NCBI GenBank assembly: GCA_019359045.1
Contig: JAHHIA010000003.1
Span: 310,001 to 374,000, forward strand
Length of the DNA: 64,000 bases
Direction: 5' to 3'
Source: Scytolyngbya sp. HA4215-MV1
GTDB taxonomy: Bacteria; Cyanobacteriota; Cyanobacteriia; Leptolyngbyales; Leptolyngbyaceae
Position 1 is the stretch's first letter, and each line of letters opens with the position of its first letter. Under the pieces are notes generated by a model that worked only from the letters and a program-made list of their open reading frames with translations, ran no database searches and had not been told where the DNA came from. A program made the translations under genes and the position numbers. Positions 17,308-27,580 of this stretch are shown here, one piece after another.

Positions 17308-18057
17308 TTACAACTTGCCAAATCGGCGATCGCGTTGTTGATAGGCAACCAAGGCTTGATGAAATTGGGTACGATCGAAATCGGGCCACAATGTGTCAGT
17401 AATGTAGAGTTCAGCATATGCCATTTGCCACAGCAAAAAGTTGCTCAGCCGCATTTCCCCACTGGTGCGGATGAGTAAGTCGGGATCGCAGATTCCAGCA
17501 GTATAAAGGTGGCGTTCAAATATACTTTCATCAATTTGATCGGGTTCCAGTTGTCCCGCTTGGACTTGACTAGCGATCGCCCGACAGGCTTGTAAAATTT
17601 CTTGCCGTCCGCCATAGTTGGTTGCCACAGTAAATTGGATGCCTTGATTTTGCTGGGTGGCAGTAACAGCCCGGTCGATTTCTGTTTGGAGCGATCGCGG
17701 TAAAGCCCCTAAATTCCCCACAAAATTAATGCGGACATCTTCTTGCATCATTTCTCGGAGTTCTTGGCGCAAGACTCGCTCAAACAGCGTCATCAAAAAC
17801 TCCACTTCTTCGAGAGGTCTGCCCCAATTTTCGGTTGAAAATGCGTACGCAGTCAGCGCTCCCACGCCCCAATCTCGACAACAGCGCAGCAAATCTTTGA
17901 GCGCATCCACCCCACGACGATGTCCCATAATTCGCGGTAATCCCTGGCGTTTTGCCCAGCGCCCATTGCCATCCATAATGACAGCCACATGTTTGGGTAA
18001 CCGTCCGCGCTCCAGGTCGGTAGGAAGTTCTTGTAAAAGAGTTTGCTTTGCAGTCAT
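17308..18057 (-). CDS. uppS: Isoprenyl transferase (undecaprenyl diphosphate synthase)
   Basis: A cis-prenyltransferase of 249 aa that extends farnesyl diphosphate with isopentenyl diphosphate to make the C55 carrier for peptidoglycan and surface glycans. The catalytic Asp29 is in [11 protein letters not shown], and further motifs are [25 protein letters not shown] and [18 protein letters not shown], with ITDTLWPDF near the end. ATG 18057 gives the usual length; ATG 18087 adds 10 unconserved residues. Same strand as cdaA and lysA, a linkage I know from other cyanobacteria. Confidence 0.96.
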   Translation of the reverse strand: MTAKQTLLQELPTDLERGRLPKHVAVIMDGNGRWAKRQGLPRIMGHRRGVDALKDLLRCCRDWGVGALTAYAFSTENWGRPLEEVEFLMTLFERVLRQELREMMQEDVRINFVGNLGALPRSLQTEIDRAVTATQQNQGIQFTVATNYGGRQEILQACRAIASQVQAGQLEPDQIDESIFERHLYTAGICDPDLLIRTSGEMRLSNFLLWQMAYAELYITDTLWPDFDRTQFHQALVAYQQRDRRFGKL

Positions 18058-18335
18058 TGTTTCTCCGAACAGCCGATGGATGAGCAATTAAATAAGAATA
18101 ATTGTGAACCAACCTTCCGTTGGTTGCGCTCTCTTTGCTTTGGTTCTGTACAACGCAAATCAAATGGAGCAAGGGCTTAAGGCGCTTGTCTAACGCCCTA
18201 ATCTAGAAACGATCAATTGTGCACCTGCCAGGAAAGCGTCGATCATCTGGATACTTACTGCTAACTTAAACAGTTGTAACCTCCACGCCGCATCTTCATC
18301 CTAGTTCTCCAAAAGCTTTATCAAAGATTAATTCC

Positions 18336-19268
18336 CTAATTCTTCTTCCGAGAAAAATTAAGAAAGCGCCAGACTAATTCGGCTCCTTTAGAACCAATTC
18401 GGCGACCTAAATTGCGCAAATCAGGTGCTACTGTCTCACGCTCAACCGATTGAGAAAAACGGGCTTCTAGCAACTCCTTCAGTTTACTGCTGGTCAGTGG
18501 TCGATTTAGTGCTCCTCTTTCTGCCAGAGAAATTGAACCTGTTTCTTCAGATACAACGACGCAGATGCAATTTTCGACCCGTTCTGTAATTCCCATGGCT
18601 GCCCGATGGCGGGTGCCGAGTTGACGGGAGGCAGTGCGCCCGGAAATTGGCAAGATCACTCCTGCAGCAACGATCCGTGATCCCCGAATCAAAACTGCAC
18701 CATCGTGGAGCAGTGTGGAAGTCTGAAAAATGGTTTGCAGGAGCTCTTTAGAAACTTCAGCATTGATTTTGACACCTGGTACTGAAAAGTCTCGCTCATC
18801 GATCGGACTACCAGTTTCTAAAATCATCAATGCCCCAGTTCGATTTTGGGAGAGTTCCTTCACCGCATCCACGATCTCATCAATTACACTATCGGGATTG
18901 GGGATGGTTCGGCGAGAGGGCTGAAACAATTCCAGAATTTCTCCACGTCCCAATTGTTCTAGGAAGCGACGAAAATCTGACTGCAAAATGAATGCCATTG
19001 CCACAGCTGAACCCACCACCAAGTTGTTGAGTACGAAACTGAGCAAAGTTAAGCCCAAGCGATTACTCACAGCTGCCGCCAGCATCAGGATAATAAATCC
19101 TCTGACCATCCAAAGGGTTCGTCGTTCACCGATAATAACCAGCACCATATAGGTCAGGGTTAAAACCAGCCCAACGTCCAGCAGAAATGGCAAATTTTGA
19201 AGGGTAAAATTCAGCAAAGACCGCATCCAGTTGGAGTCTGTCAGCCATTGCTTCCACAAATATCCCAT
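18336..19268 (-). CDS. cdaA: Diadenylate cyclase CdaA (c-di-AMP synthase)
   Basis: A 310-aa membrane-bound diadenylate cyclase joining two ATP into c-di-AMP, a messenger for potassium and osmotic balance and wall integrity. Three N-terminal helices lie at about 27-95 (VGLVLTLTYMVLVIIGE and following). The DAC (DisA_N) domain has the active-site triads DGA at 189-191 (LLHDGAVLIRG) and RHR at 220-222 (GTRHRAAMGI). The C-terminus is about 35 aa longer than in Bacillus and is basic (KGAELVWRFLNFSRKKN). The gene lies between lysA and uppS. ATG 19226 (MRSLLNF) is an alternative start. Confidence 0.95.
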   Translation of the reverse strand: MGYLWKQWLTDSNWMRSLLNFTLQNLPFLLDVGLVLTLTYMVLVIIGERRTLWMVRGFIILMLAAAVSNRLGLTLLSFVLNNLVVGSAVAMAFILQSDFRRFLEQLGRGEILELFQPSRRTIPNPDSVIDEIVDAVKELSQNRTGALMILETGSPIDERDFSVPGVKINAEVSKELLQTIFQTSTLLHDGAVLIRGSRIVAAGVILPISGRTASRQLGTRHRAAMGITERVENCICVVVSEETGSISLAERGALNRPLTSSKLKELLEARFSQSVERETVAPDLRNLGRRIGSKGAELVWRFLNFSRKKN

Positions 19269-19369
19269 TAGCCCTGGATCAACCCTGAACTTCTTTCAGT
19301 TGTGAGTTCCTAGCTCTCAATGTCACCAGTTTGATTGCAACCTCAAACTTCGACATTTCAAGCTCGAAA

Positions 19370-20779
19370 CTATCGTAATCGCTCCGGTAGGCAATCCTGC
19401 CGAATTAAATCTTGATAGCTTTCTCGTTGCAAAATAATATTCGCTTCACCTTGGTTGACTAAAACCGCTGCCGGGCGAGGGAGGCGATTATAGTTAGAAG
19501 CCATGCTGTAATTGTATGCTCCCGTATTCAAGACAACGAGAATATCTGAAGGTTCCGTTTTTGGCAGATTTGCTTCCTTAATTAAAATATCCCCTGATTC
19601 ACAATGTTTTCCGGCAATAGTAACGGTTTCTGTGCAAGGAGCCGACATGCGATTTGCGACCACTGCCCGGTAAACTGATTGGTAGGTAATGGGACGCGGG
19701 TTATCGGACATGCCGCCATCAACGGTGACATAAGTGCGGATATCAGGAACTGTTTTTTGGCTGCCTAGGGTATAAGCCGTGACACAGGCGGTGCCAATGA
19801 GAGAGCGTCCGGGTTCACAAAGCAGTTTGGGCAGCGGAATTTGATTTTCTTGGCAGGCACTCGTGATCGCTTGACTCACAACTTGAACCCAAGCATCAAT
19901 GCTGGGTGGATCGTCCGCTTCGGTATAGCAAATCCCTAGTCCACCGCCAATGTTTAACTCCTGAACGGGTAACCCATATTGGGCTGCTTTGCTAAACCAC
20001 TGAACCATGACGGTTCCCAAATCACTGTGTGGTTGTAGTTCAAAAATCTGTGAGCCAATATGAGCGTGTAATCCGCAACATTCCAACTGAGGATGCTGAC
20101 TGATAAAACGAAAGACTGCATCCAGCTCATTGGGATCAAACCCGAATTTGCTGTCGAGGTGCCCGGTACGAATATATTCATGAGTATGGCACTCAATACC
20201 AGGGGTGAGACGGATTAAGATCCGGATTGGATTCTGGATGTTAGGGTTGTCGCCTCCCAAATCAACGAGGGTTTTCAGTTCGTGCCAGTTGTCTACCACG
20301 ATTTTGCAACCGTTCTCGATCGCCAAGCGTAATTCTTCCTCAGATTTATTGTTTCCGTGCAAATAAAGTTTGCCAGGGCTAACGCCTGCTTGCAGGGCGG
20401 TAAATAGCTCACCGCCAGAAACAATATCAATGCCCAAGCCTTCGCTATGGACGATCGCACATACAGCTAGACAATTCCAGGCTTTGGATGCATAAAGAAC
20501 CTGGTATTGACCAAGGTAGTGTCGCTGAAATGCTGCTTGATACTGGCGGCAAGTTGCTCGTAGTGTCTCCTCGTCCAAAATGTACAGTGGAGACCCAAAT
20601 TGTTGAATTAGTTCAGTCACATCACAACCGCCAACCTCCAAGCAATCGCGGGAGTTGACCCGTGTTGTCAGGGGAACAAGATATTGGTTGGGTGAGCGCC
20701 CTTCCGCACCTTGATCCATTGTTGGCAAATACCGGCGACCAGAATTTTGAACTCCCACAGCGTTAATTGATCCCATCAC
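19370..20779 (-). CDS. lysA: Diaminopimelate decarboxylase
   Basis: A fold-type III PLP enzyme of 469 aa that decarboxylates meso-diaminopimelate to L-lysine. The PLP lysine is Lys99 (LYASKAWN). Further signatures are HGNNKSEEEL, GLHAHIGSQI, LNIGGGLGICY, LCEPGRSLIG, KHCESGDIL and GAYNYSMASNYN. An N-terminal extension of about 45 residues before the barrel is usual in cyanobacterial homologues as I recall them. First gene of the lysA-cdaA-uppS run; a 101-bp gap separates it from cdaA. Its substrate is also the peptidoglycan cross-link precursor, matching the wall theme of the run. Confidence 0.96.
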   Translation of the reverse strand: MMGSINAVGVQNSGRRYLPTMDQGAEGRSPNQYLVPLTTRVNSRDCLEVGGCDVTELIQQFGSPLYILDEETLRATCRQYQAAFQRHYLGQYQVLYASKAWNCLAVCAIVHSEGLGIDIVSGGELFTALQAGVSPGKLYLHGNNKSEEELRLAIENGCKIVVDNWHELKTLVDLGGDNPNIQNPIRILIRLTPGIECHTHEYIRTGHLDSKFGFDPNELDAVFRFISQHPQLECCGLHAHIGSQIFELQPHSDLGTVMVQWFSKAAQYGLPVQELNIGGGLGICYTEADDPPSIDAWVQVVSQAITSACQENQIPLPKLLCEPGRSLIGTACVTAYTLGSQKTVPDIRTYVTVDGGMSDNPRPITYQSVYRAVVANRMSAPCTETVTIAGKHCESGDILIKEANLPKTEPSDILVVLNTGAYNYSMASNYNRLPRPAAVLVNQGEANIILQRESYQDLIRQDCLPERLR

Positions 20780-20876
20780 GTGATAAAGAAAGAATTGTCT
20801 TCTCAGTCAGAATTATCTTTTCAATCAGGTCTTCCTTGCAGAAGACCGCCAGTCCGTCCCTTTCTTTAGTTTACAA

Positions 20877-21545
20877 TTGCAAGCTGTGTATCCTGAGCAA
20901 TCTCTTCCAGCTTCTCTCACTTGGTTGAAGCTTCAGCCGCTGACGGAAGTACTCTTGCCGGCGGCTCTAGACCTGGATCGTCGGTGCTTTGGTGGACTCT
21001 GGACTTTAGAAGGTTACCAAAGAGAATTGGCAAGTCCCAACAGTGAGCTCTGGGTATTTTGTCAGTCTGCCGAAGAAACAGATCGAAACCAGCCCCGAAG
21101 TGTCGAATCCAGCCAACGACACCCTTTGTCTATTTCGACTCCTCAGCTCTTGTTTTCCCTGCCTCCCCTGCTGGCTCTGGGATGCTTCTGGTCGATTGTG
21201 GAAGAAGCACATATCACCATTTTGGCGGTTCATCCGACTTGTCAACAACAGGGCTTGGGGCAGGCGATGCTCTACACCCTCTTAAAAAGAGCTAGCGATC
21301 GTGGGTTAGAACGAGCCACCCTGGAAGTTCGTGCTTCTAATCAATCGGCATTGCGGCTCTACCAAAAATTTGGATTTCGGGAGGCAGGACGACGGCGACG
21401 TTACTACCAGGATACGGGCGAAGATGCTTTAATTTTGTGGCGTAATAAATTACAAACGCCCGAATTTGACCAAAATCTGGCAAACTGGTCGAGTCAAGTC
21501 GCAACTCGACTCGAGCAGGCTGGCTGGCACCTTTCGCTATCTTGA
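20877..21545 (+). CDS. rimI: Ribosomal protein S18-alanine N-acetyltransferase-like GNAT
   Basis: A 222-aa GNAT acetyltransferase. The acetyl-CoA site reads ILAVHPTCQQQGLGQAMLYT, followed by ERATLEVRASNQSALRLYQK and FGFREAGRRRRYY, the RimI signature. Compared with E. coli RimI (148 aa) it has an insert of about 40 residues (from SAEETDRNQPRS to about LLFSLPP) and a C-terminal tail of about 35 residues. The start is TTG 20877, with GTG 20886 as alternative; neither has a clear ribosome-binding site. It is divergent from lysA. Confidence 0.85.
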   Translation: MQAVYPEQSLPASLTWLKLQPLTEVLLPAALDLDRRCFGGLWTLEGYQRELASPNSELWVFCQSAEETDRNQPRSVESSQRHPLSISTPQLLFSLPPLLALGCFWSIVEEAHITILAVHPTCQQQGLGQAMLYTLLKRASDRGLERATLEVRASNQSALRLYQKFGFREAGRRRRYYQDTGEDALILWRNKLQTPEFDQNLANWSSQVATRLEQAGWHLSLS

Positions 21546-21759
21546 TTCTCAGAAACCTTGATCCCCGGTTCGCCCTAGCACGCTGCTAATAAAATAACTT
21601 TTGCGACGAATTTTGATCGGAATTTTAGTCTCGTGATTTCAGTCTCCGGTTATATTCTGCGAGATCGCAAATTACCTGCTGCGTATGATACCGCTGATGG
21701 GCAGTTTTACTATGCTAGAATCAGCAGTACCGGCACGCAGCAGGTGATAGAAATACGCC

Positions 21760-24231
21760 ATGTTTGAACGCTTCACAGAAAAAGCCATCAAGGTTATCAT
21801 GCTTGCCCAGGAAGAGGCTCGTCGCCTGGGACATAACTTCGTGGGTACAGAGCAGATCCTCCTGGGTCTGATTGGAGAAGGGACCGGCGTCGCCGCCAAA
21901 GTGCTGAAATCTATGGGTGTCAACCTGAAAGACGCTCGGATTGAGGTCGAAAAGATCATTGGTCGGGGATCAGGGTTTGTTGCAGTCGAGATTCCATTTA
22001 CCCCCCGCGCCAAGCGAGTTTTGGAATTGTCACTGGAAGAGGCTCGCCAATTAGGGCACAACTATATTGGTACCGAACACTTGCTCTTGGGATTAATTCG
22101 CGAGGGAGAAGGGGTCGCTGCCAGAGTTCTGGAAAATCTGGGTGTTGACCTCTCCAAGGTAAGAACTCAAGTCATTCGGATGCTGGGTGAAACAGCGGAG
22201 GTCTCCACAGGGGGCAGCCAAGGACGGACGAAAACTCCCACGCTCGATGAGTTTGGCTCTAACCTGACTCAAATGGCGTCAGAAGGGAAACTTGACCCAG
22301 TTGTGGGGCGACAAAAAGAAATTGAACGGGTTATTCAAATTCTGGGTCGTCGTACCAAAAACAATCCGGTGCTGATTGGTGAACCCGGTGTGGGTAAAAC
22401 TGCAATTGCTGAAGGCTTAGCCCAACGGATTGCGAATAACGATATTCCTGACATCCTGGAAGAAAAGCGAGTGGTCACTCTCGACATCGGCCTACTTGTG
22501 GCTGGAACCAAGTATCGAGGCGAGTTTGAAGAACGCTTGAAAAAAATTATGGATGAAATCCGTTCCGCCGGTAATGTCATCCTCGTCATTGATGAAGTCC
22601 ATACTTTGATTGGTGCGGGCGCTGCGGAAGGCGCGATCGATGCGGCAAATATCCTCAAGCCTGCTTTGGCACGAGGTGAGCTTCAATGTATCGGCGCCAC
22701 AACTTTGGATGAATACCGCAAGCATATTGAGCGAGATGCTGCGTTAGAGCGCCGCTTTCAACCAGTTATGGTGGGTGAGCCTTCGGTCGAAGAAACGATC
22801 GAAATTCTTCACGGTTTACGCGATCGCTACGAGCAACATCACAAGTTAAAGATTTCGGATGCTGCCCTCGAAGCTGCTGCTAAGCTTTCTGATCGTTATA
22901 TTTCTGACCGCTTTTTGCCCGATAAAGCGATCGATTTGATCGATGAAGCAGGCTCACGGGTTCGGTTGATTAATTCTCAGTTGCCCCCAGCAGCAAAAGA
23001 GTTGGATAAGGAGCTACGTCAAGTCCTAAAAGAAAAAGATGACGCGGTACGTTCGCAAGATTTTGATCGAGCGGGCGAATTGCGCGATCGCGAAATGGAA
23101 ATTAAGGCTGAAATCCGAGCGATCGCACAAAGCAAAAAGGGTGAAAGCGGCAGCGAAGACGACTCTCCTATTGTGGATGAGGAAGACATCGCTCAAATCG
23201 TTGCGTCCTGGACAGGTGTACCGGTGAACAAGCTGACCGAATCTGAATCGGAAAAGCTGCTGCACATGGAAGATACCTTGCACCAACGTTTAATTGGTCA
23301 AGAAGAAGCTGTAAAAGCTGTATCCCGGGCAATCCGTCGCGCTCGTGTCGGTCTCAAGAATCCTAACCGTCCGATCGCCAGCTTCATCTTCTCTGGACCG
23401 ACTGGGGTTGGGAAAACCGAGTTGACCAAGGCGTTAGCAGCCTACTTCTTCGGTTCGGAAGAAGCCATGATTCGATTAGATATGTCGGAATACATGGAGC
23501 GGCACACGGTTTCCAAGTTGATTGGTTCCCCTCCTGGCTATGTTGGCTATAACGAAGGTGGTCAATTGACTGAGGCGGTTCGTCGTCGTCCTTACACGGT
23601 GGTTCTATTTGACGAAATCGAGAAGGCTCACCCTGATGTTTTCAACATGTTGCTGCAAATCTTGGAGGACGGTCGCTTGACCGATGCCAAGGGGCGGACG
23701 GTTGATTTCAAGAATACGCTCCTGATCATGACTTCCAACATCGGTTCTAAGGTCATTGAGAAAGGTGGTGGTGGTCTTGGCTTCGAATTCTCTGCGGCTG
23801 ATGCGGCAGAATCTCAGTACAATCGCATCCGTTCTTTGGTCAACGAGGAACTGAAGCAATACTTCCGCCCAGAATTCCTCAACCGTTTGGATGAAATTAT
23901 TGTCTTCCGTCAACTCTCGAAAGACGAAGTCAAGGAAATCTCCGATATCTTGCTGAAGGAAGTCTTTAACCGCCTGAAGGAGCAAGGCATCACGTTGGAA
24001 GTGACCGAGCGATTTAAGGATCGGTTGGTTGAGGAAGGATACAATCCCAGCTATGGGGCACGTCCTTTACGCCGTGCGATTATGCGACTATTAGAAGATT
24101 CTTTGGCTGAAGAGATTCTCTCTGGTCGTGTGAAGGACGGAGATATTGCTGTGGTTGATGTCGGCGAAGATGGTCAGGTTAAGGTTCTGCAAGGACAAAA
24201 GCGAGAACTCCTACCCCAAGCGGCTGAATAG
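21760..24231 (+). CDS. clpC: ATP-dependent Clp protease ATPase subunit ClpC
   Basis: An 823-aa HSP100 unfoldase feeding ClpP/R in cyanobacteria, near the family's usual length. In order: two N-terminal Clp_N repeats ([15 protein letters not shown] and [15 protein letters not shown]); the first AAA+ module with Walker A GEPGVGKT at about 207; a UVR motif near 434 ([16 protein letters not shown]) typical of ClpC; and the second AAA+ module with GPTGVGKT at about 546. The C-terminal D2-small domain carries [13 protein letters not shown] possible -10 element (TATGCT) lies about 50 bases upstream of the ATG. Ends at a strong terminator. Confidence 0.98.
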   Translation: MFERFTEKAIKVIMLAQEEARRLGHNFVGTEQILLGLIGEGTGVAAKVLKSMGVNLKDARIEVEKIIGRGSGFVAVEIPFTPRAKRVLELSLEEARQLGHNYIGTEHLLLGLIREGEGVAARVLENLGVDLSKVRTQVIRMLGETAEVSTGGSQGRTKTPTLDEFGSNLTQMASEGKLDPVVGRQKEIERVIQILGRRTKNNPVLIGEPGVGKTAIAEGLAQRIANNDIPDILEEKRVVTLDIGLLVAGTKYRGEFEERLKKIMDEIRSAGNVILVIDEVHTLIGAGAAEGAIDAANILKPALARGELQCIGATTLDEYRKHIERDAALERRFQPVMVGEPSVEETIEILHGLRDRYEQHHKLKISDAALEAAAKLSDRYISDRFLPDKAIDLIDEAGSRVRLINSQLPPAAKELDKELRQVLKEKDDAVRSQDFDRAGELRDREMEIKAEIRAIAQSKKGESGSEDDSPIVDEEDIAQIVASWTGVPVNKLTESESEKLLHMEDTLHQRLIGQEEAVKAVSRAIRRARVGLKNPNRPIASFIFSGPTGVGKTELTKALAAYFFGSEEAMIRLDMSEYMERHTVSKLIGSPPGYVGYNEGGQLTEAVRRRPYTVVLFDEIEKAHPDVFNMLLQILEDGRLTDAKGRTVDFKNTLLIMTSNIGSKVIEKGGGGLGFEFSAADAAESQYNRIRSLVNEELKQYFRPEFLNRLDEIIVFRQLSKDEVKEISDILLKEVFNRLKEQGITLEVTERFKDRLVEEGYNPSYGARPLRRAIMRLLEDSLAEEILSGRVKDGDIAVVDVGEDGQVKVLQGQKRELLPQAAE

Positions 24232-24260
24232 TTTGGATATGTAGGTAATTGGTAAATTCG

Positions 24261-24290
24261 AAGGGACAGAGAAATCATTCTCTGTCCCTT
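24261..24290. terminator. Rho-independent terminator after clpC
   Basis: A perfect 12-bp stem (24261-24272 with 24279-24290, 6-base loop) followed by TTTAATTTT, 29 bases after the clpC stop. The complementary strand also gives an A/T-rich tail, so it may also stop transcription of the converging 24366 gene. Confidence 0.9.
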
Positions 24291-24365
24291 TAATTTTAAG
24301 TAGAACGAATTAATTTTCTGGAATTATCTAAAAATTGAATCAGGAAACTCAGGGGCGGACTGCAT

Positions 24366-24797
24366 CTAATGAGTGAAAACTTTTTTGATCAAGTCTGGAA
24401 AGTGCCCAGGCAGCAAATTAATGCCCGCTGCTGATTTCAGCAGGTAAACCATAAGAACAATTAAGGCACTGATAATAAGATTGGCTCCTAACAAAAAAAA
24501 GACCGCAGCAATAATATTACCAATACGAGCAATGCCTTCTGGTTCATGCTTTCGAGGTTTTTTACGCCGATCTTTGCCAACGAATAGCACAACATAAAAT
24601 CGCGCGATAATCAGGTCAACCACAAATCTTAAATCGACTAATTTAGGAGAGGATTTTGGGATGGCTTCATTCAACAGCCCGCGCATGATGCTTAGCTGGT
24701 TGGAGTTGAAGGTGGCTAGAGTCTCAGTATCAATGCGGGAGAGGTAATAGTCAGCAGTTCGGAGGGTATAGTCAGGAGGATTGATTCTGCTATTCAT
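24366..24797 (-). CDS. Hypothetical membrane protein (143 aa)
   Basis: Function unknown. The N-terminal ~60 residues are soluble (YLSRIDTETLATFNSNQLSI and SSPKLVDLRFVVDLIIARFY). A basic linker (GKDRRKKPRKHEPEG) precedes one or two C-terminal helices (IGNIIAAVFFLLGANLIISA and following). The positive linker next to the helix suggests a cytosolic N-terminus. It converges on clpC. Length and composition look like a real gene, and I have an impression of similar cyanobacterial proteins, but no family name. Confidence 0.7.
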   Translation of the reverse strand: MNSRINPPDYTLRTADYYLSRIDTETLATFNSNQLSIMRGLLNEAIPKSSPKLVDLRFVVDLIIARFYVVLFVGKDRRKKPRKHEPEGIARIGNIIAAVFFLLGANLIISALIVLMVYLLKSAAGINLLPGHFPDLIKKVFTH

Positions 24798-24975
24798 ACA
24801 AGTTTTTCCAATAGGGTGACTGATGGAAAATGCGGGTAGCGTACGGAAAATGGACTGCGGGTTGCTGAACCTGGCTATGAAACGATTTCTTAAAGCCTTG
24901 AGGCTCTGTCAAAAATTCGGCAAAATCATAGTGCCATTCAGCAATGCCTGGACTGCTGTCAAACTTGAATGGATG

Positions 24976-25410
24976 TCAGAATGTTTTGATGTGTAATAGC
25001 TGTCCTGCTCTTAAGCCCAAGTTCGTAACCAATAGCAGTAAGCAAAAGATTTGTGCTTTCTTGAAACCAGCAAAGTTAAAACTTTGGGCGATTAATGCCA
25101 AATTGAGCATGAGAACCATACCGAGCAACCAACTAAAGGCGAGGGCAATCGCCCACACTGATGCACCAATCCAGGGAATGCCATGAAACCAGGCATTCGC
25201 AAGAGTTGCCGACCACATAATGGTAACAATCCCAACCGTTGATAATGCGATCGCCCCGGCGCCTACCCAGGTGAGATGGCAAATCATGGCTTCGACCGCC
25301 AGCCAGATAAGCCAACTTGCATCATAGGCAGACAATAACCATCCAGCGACTCCATAGCCGAGAAATACGATCAACAATTTTATCCAGTTGGCGTACGAAA
25401 GTCTCAACAT
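24976..25410 (-). CDS. Hypothetical membrane protein (144 aa)
   Basis: A small integral membrane protein with about four helices (WIKLLIVFLGYGVAGWLLSA; WLIWLAVEAMICHLTWVGAG; AIALSTVGIVTIMWSATL; WAIALAFSWLLGMVLMLNLA, then LLLLVTNLGLRAGQLL). It has very few charged residues and no recognisable domain. It is 178 bp upstream of the 24366 gene on the same strand and divergent from aroC. The transporter-like ATP synthase subunit I (AtpI/UncI) pattern was considered, but no key motif supports it. Confidence 0.65.
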   Translation of the reverse strand: MLRLSYANWIKLLIVFLGYGVAGWLLSAYDASWLIWLAVEAMICHLTWVGAGAIALSTVGIVTIMWSATLANAWFHGIPWIGASVWAIALAFSWLLGMVLMLNLALIAQSFNFAGFKKAQIFCLLLLVTNLGLRAGQLLHIKTF

Positions 25411-25589
25411 GCCCAGAGCGATGTTCCCAATTTTTCTTCCATAGTGTTCCCAGGTTAAGGAGGATTGACACGATGAATAGAATTCTTTGGTAATGAAGTC
25501 TGGAAAACCGATGAGAGTTTGACCTCAGCCGGTTCTGAACGGTCTATTTCCAGGTACGATCGAAACTCTGGATATTAGGACTTAGTGCA

Positions 25590-26678
25590 ATGGGCAACAC
25601 CTTTGGTCATCTCTTCCGCATCACCACTTTTGGCGAATCTCATGGAGGTGGGGTTGGGGTGGTTATTGATGGCTGTCCTCCACGCCTGGAAATCTCCGCT
25701 GAGGAAATTCAGGTTGAACTCAATCGCCGTCGTCCAGGGCAAAGCAAAATTACGACGCCTCGCAATGAAGCAGATGCGTGTGAAATCCTGTCAGGGGTCT
25801 TTGAAGGGAAGACACTAGGAACCCCGATCGCCATTATGGTTCGCAACAAAGATCAGCGATCGCATGACTATAACGAGATGGTGCAGACTTATCGCCCATC
25901 CCATGCCGATGCCACCTACGATGCCAAATATGGAATTCGGAATTGGCAAGGGGGAGGACGATCGTCGGCACGTGAAACGATTGGTCGAGTGGCTGCGGGC
26001 GCGATCGCTAAAAAAATCTTGTATCAAGTCGCAGGGGTAGAAATTGTTGCCTACGTTAAACGCATTAAGGATCTAGAAAGTGTCATTGATCCGGAAACCG
26101 TTACGTTAGAGCAAGTAGAAAGCAACATTGTGCGCTGCCCTGATCAAGAATGTGCTGAACGGATGATTGAACTGATCGAGCAGATGCGGAAACAAGGGGA
26201 TTCGATCGGCGGAGTGGTTGAGTGTGTTGCTCGGCGAGTTCCTAGAGGTTTGGGTGAACCTGTGTTTGACAAACTCGAAGCCGATTTGGCAAAAGCGGTG
26301 ATGTCTCTACCCGCTACCAAGGGGTTTGAGATTGGCTCAGGCTTTGCTGGTACCTTACTGACAGGCAGTGAGCATAATGATGAGTTTTACACCGACGATC
26401 GCGGCGAAATCCGCACAGTAACCAATAGATCGGGAGGGGTACAAGGTGGAATTTCCAATGGTGAAAACATCATCATGCGAGTTGCCTTTAAGCCCACTGC
26501 CACGATTCGCAAAGAACAACGCACCGTGACCAGCCAGGGTGAAGAAGTCACGTTATCCGCCAAAGGCCGTCATGATCCTTGTGTGCTACCTAGAGCAGTG
26601 CCTATGGTTGAAGCAATGGTTGCACTCGTATTGTGCGATCATTTATTACGCCATTCTGCTCAATGTAAAACCTTGTGA
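25590..26678 (+). CDS. aroC: Chorismate synthase
   Basis: A 362-aa, FMN-dependent enzyme converting EPSP to chorismate, the last common step of aromatic synthesis. It begins [20 protein letters not shown], the first signature with the catalytic His. Further motifs are [51 protein letters not shown] and [20 protein letters not shown]. Length is typical. It stands alone; about 900 bases without a gene follow. Confidence 0.97.
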   Translation: MGNTFGHLFRITTFGESHGGGVGVVIDGCPPRLEISAEEIQVELNRRRPGQSKITTPRNEADACEILSGVFEGKTLGTPIAIMVRNKDQRSHDYNEMVQTYRPSHADATYDAKYGIRNWQGGGRSSARETIGRVAAGAIAKKILYQVAGVEIVAYVKRIKDLESVIDPETVTLEQVESNIVRCPDQECAERMIELIEQMRKQGDSIGGVVECVARRVPRGLGEPVFDKLEADLAKAVMSLPATKGFEIGSGFAGTLLTGSEHNDEFYTDDRGEIRTVTNRSGGVQGGISNGENIIMRVAFKPTATIRKEQRTVTSQGEEVTLSAKGRHDPCVLPRAVPMVEAMVALVLCDHLLRHSAQCKTL

Positions 26679-27580
26679 GATGGAGCAGAATAGCTGTGTC
26701 TAAACCTGAGTGCTGATTATTTATTGACATTTAGCTGATTTAAGTCTTTAACAATGACGTACTGATGTTCTAAACATAGATCGGGTATGGATTAAATCAG
26801 TGATTTTAGTGAATATGAGCAGGGTACTCTCTATTTTTGAGTATTTTTCTACTAAGGGAAATATTGAAGCTGCCATGATTTGAGGCGTGAATGGTAGTAT
26901 CTCATGCCACACAGCATCACTTTTTAAGAGATGTCTAGAAAAAATAGTCATCCCCTTTCTGAATGAGGTCGATTGCTTTTTGCGATCGTCCTGGAAGATG
27001 GATCTATTCATAATTGACAGAAAAGCCCTTGAAAAGGGCTTTTTGGACATTTTTACTCTTACTAAAAAGAGCTTGAAAATGCAGATTGTAGAACAGTATT
27101 TATTACAGGAACCAAAATAATCCCAGTGTGTTTATCTAAGTAAGGTATTAAAAAGCACTTTCATGATTCGCGGATATACTGGAAGAGAAAAGCGCTTCGA
27201 GCAACTTTCAGTGTTTGTCTGGTTCGTTAAGAATGACTGCTTGGGTACGCTGTTAATAGTTGATATTGAGTCATCTTGAAGTCTGCATTGGTTCTCAGAT
27301 AGGTTTCAAGGCATGAATCCAGGAAATTGGGCTGCCTAAAACAACGACTAGATGAGTCTATAGAGGCACTTCTGGATGTGCGTTAGAAACATTCTGAACA
27401 ACGAAGTTCCTCCTTTGGTTCGCCTTGGGAGAAACTCCTAGCCACTTCCAACCCAAAATAAGTGGTGTAAATCTTTTAACCCTTAGTTTCTTGGTTTAAG
27501 GCGGTTAATCCGTCACGGTTCCGGCTGCAATTTTGTGCTGACGTCTCTAGTTTTTTGTCATTCAATTAGGTTTCCAAGCT
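26679..27580. other. Gene-free stretch upstream of the surface-protein locus
   Basis: About 900 bases without a convincing gene. The only open frames (26748-27050 minus, 26887-27120 plus) look non-coding: they overlap on opposite strands, lack ribosome-binding sites and resemble no family. It contains the hairpin at 27021-27043. The promoter of the 27581 gene should lie near 27450-27560, but no element is clear by eye. Confidence 0.5.
27021..27043. terminator. Compact hairpin, terminator-like
   Basis: A perfect 10-bp stem (27021-27030 and 27034-27043) with a 3-base loop, its right arm ending in a T-run (TTTTT). It lies 342 bases past the aroC stop. It could end a long aroC transcript or an unannotated small RNA. 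Confidence 0.6.

Noticed and set aside
22335-23985. Long open frames antisense to clpC
   Set aside because: Frames opposite a highly conserved gene; they reflect its codon bias and show no signal of their own.
26748-27120. Overlapping open frames on both strands after aroC
   Set aside because: They contradict each other, lack ribosome-binding sites and contain the hairpin at 27021-27043; composition looks non-coding.
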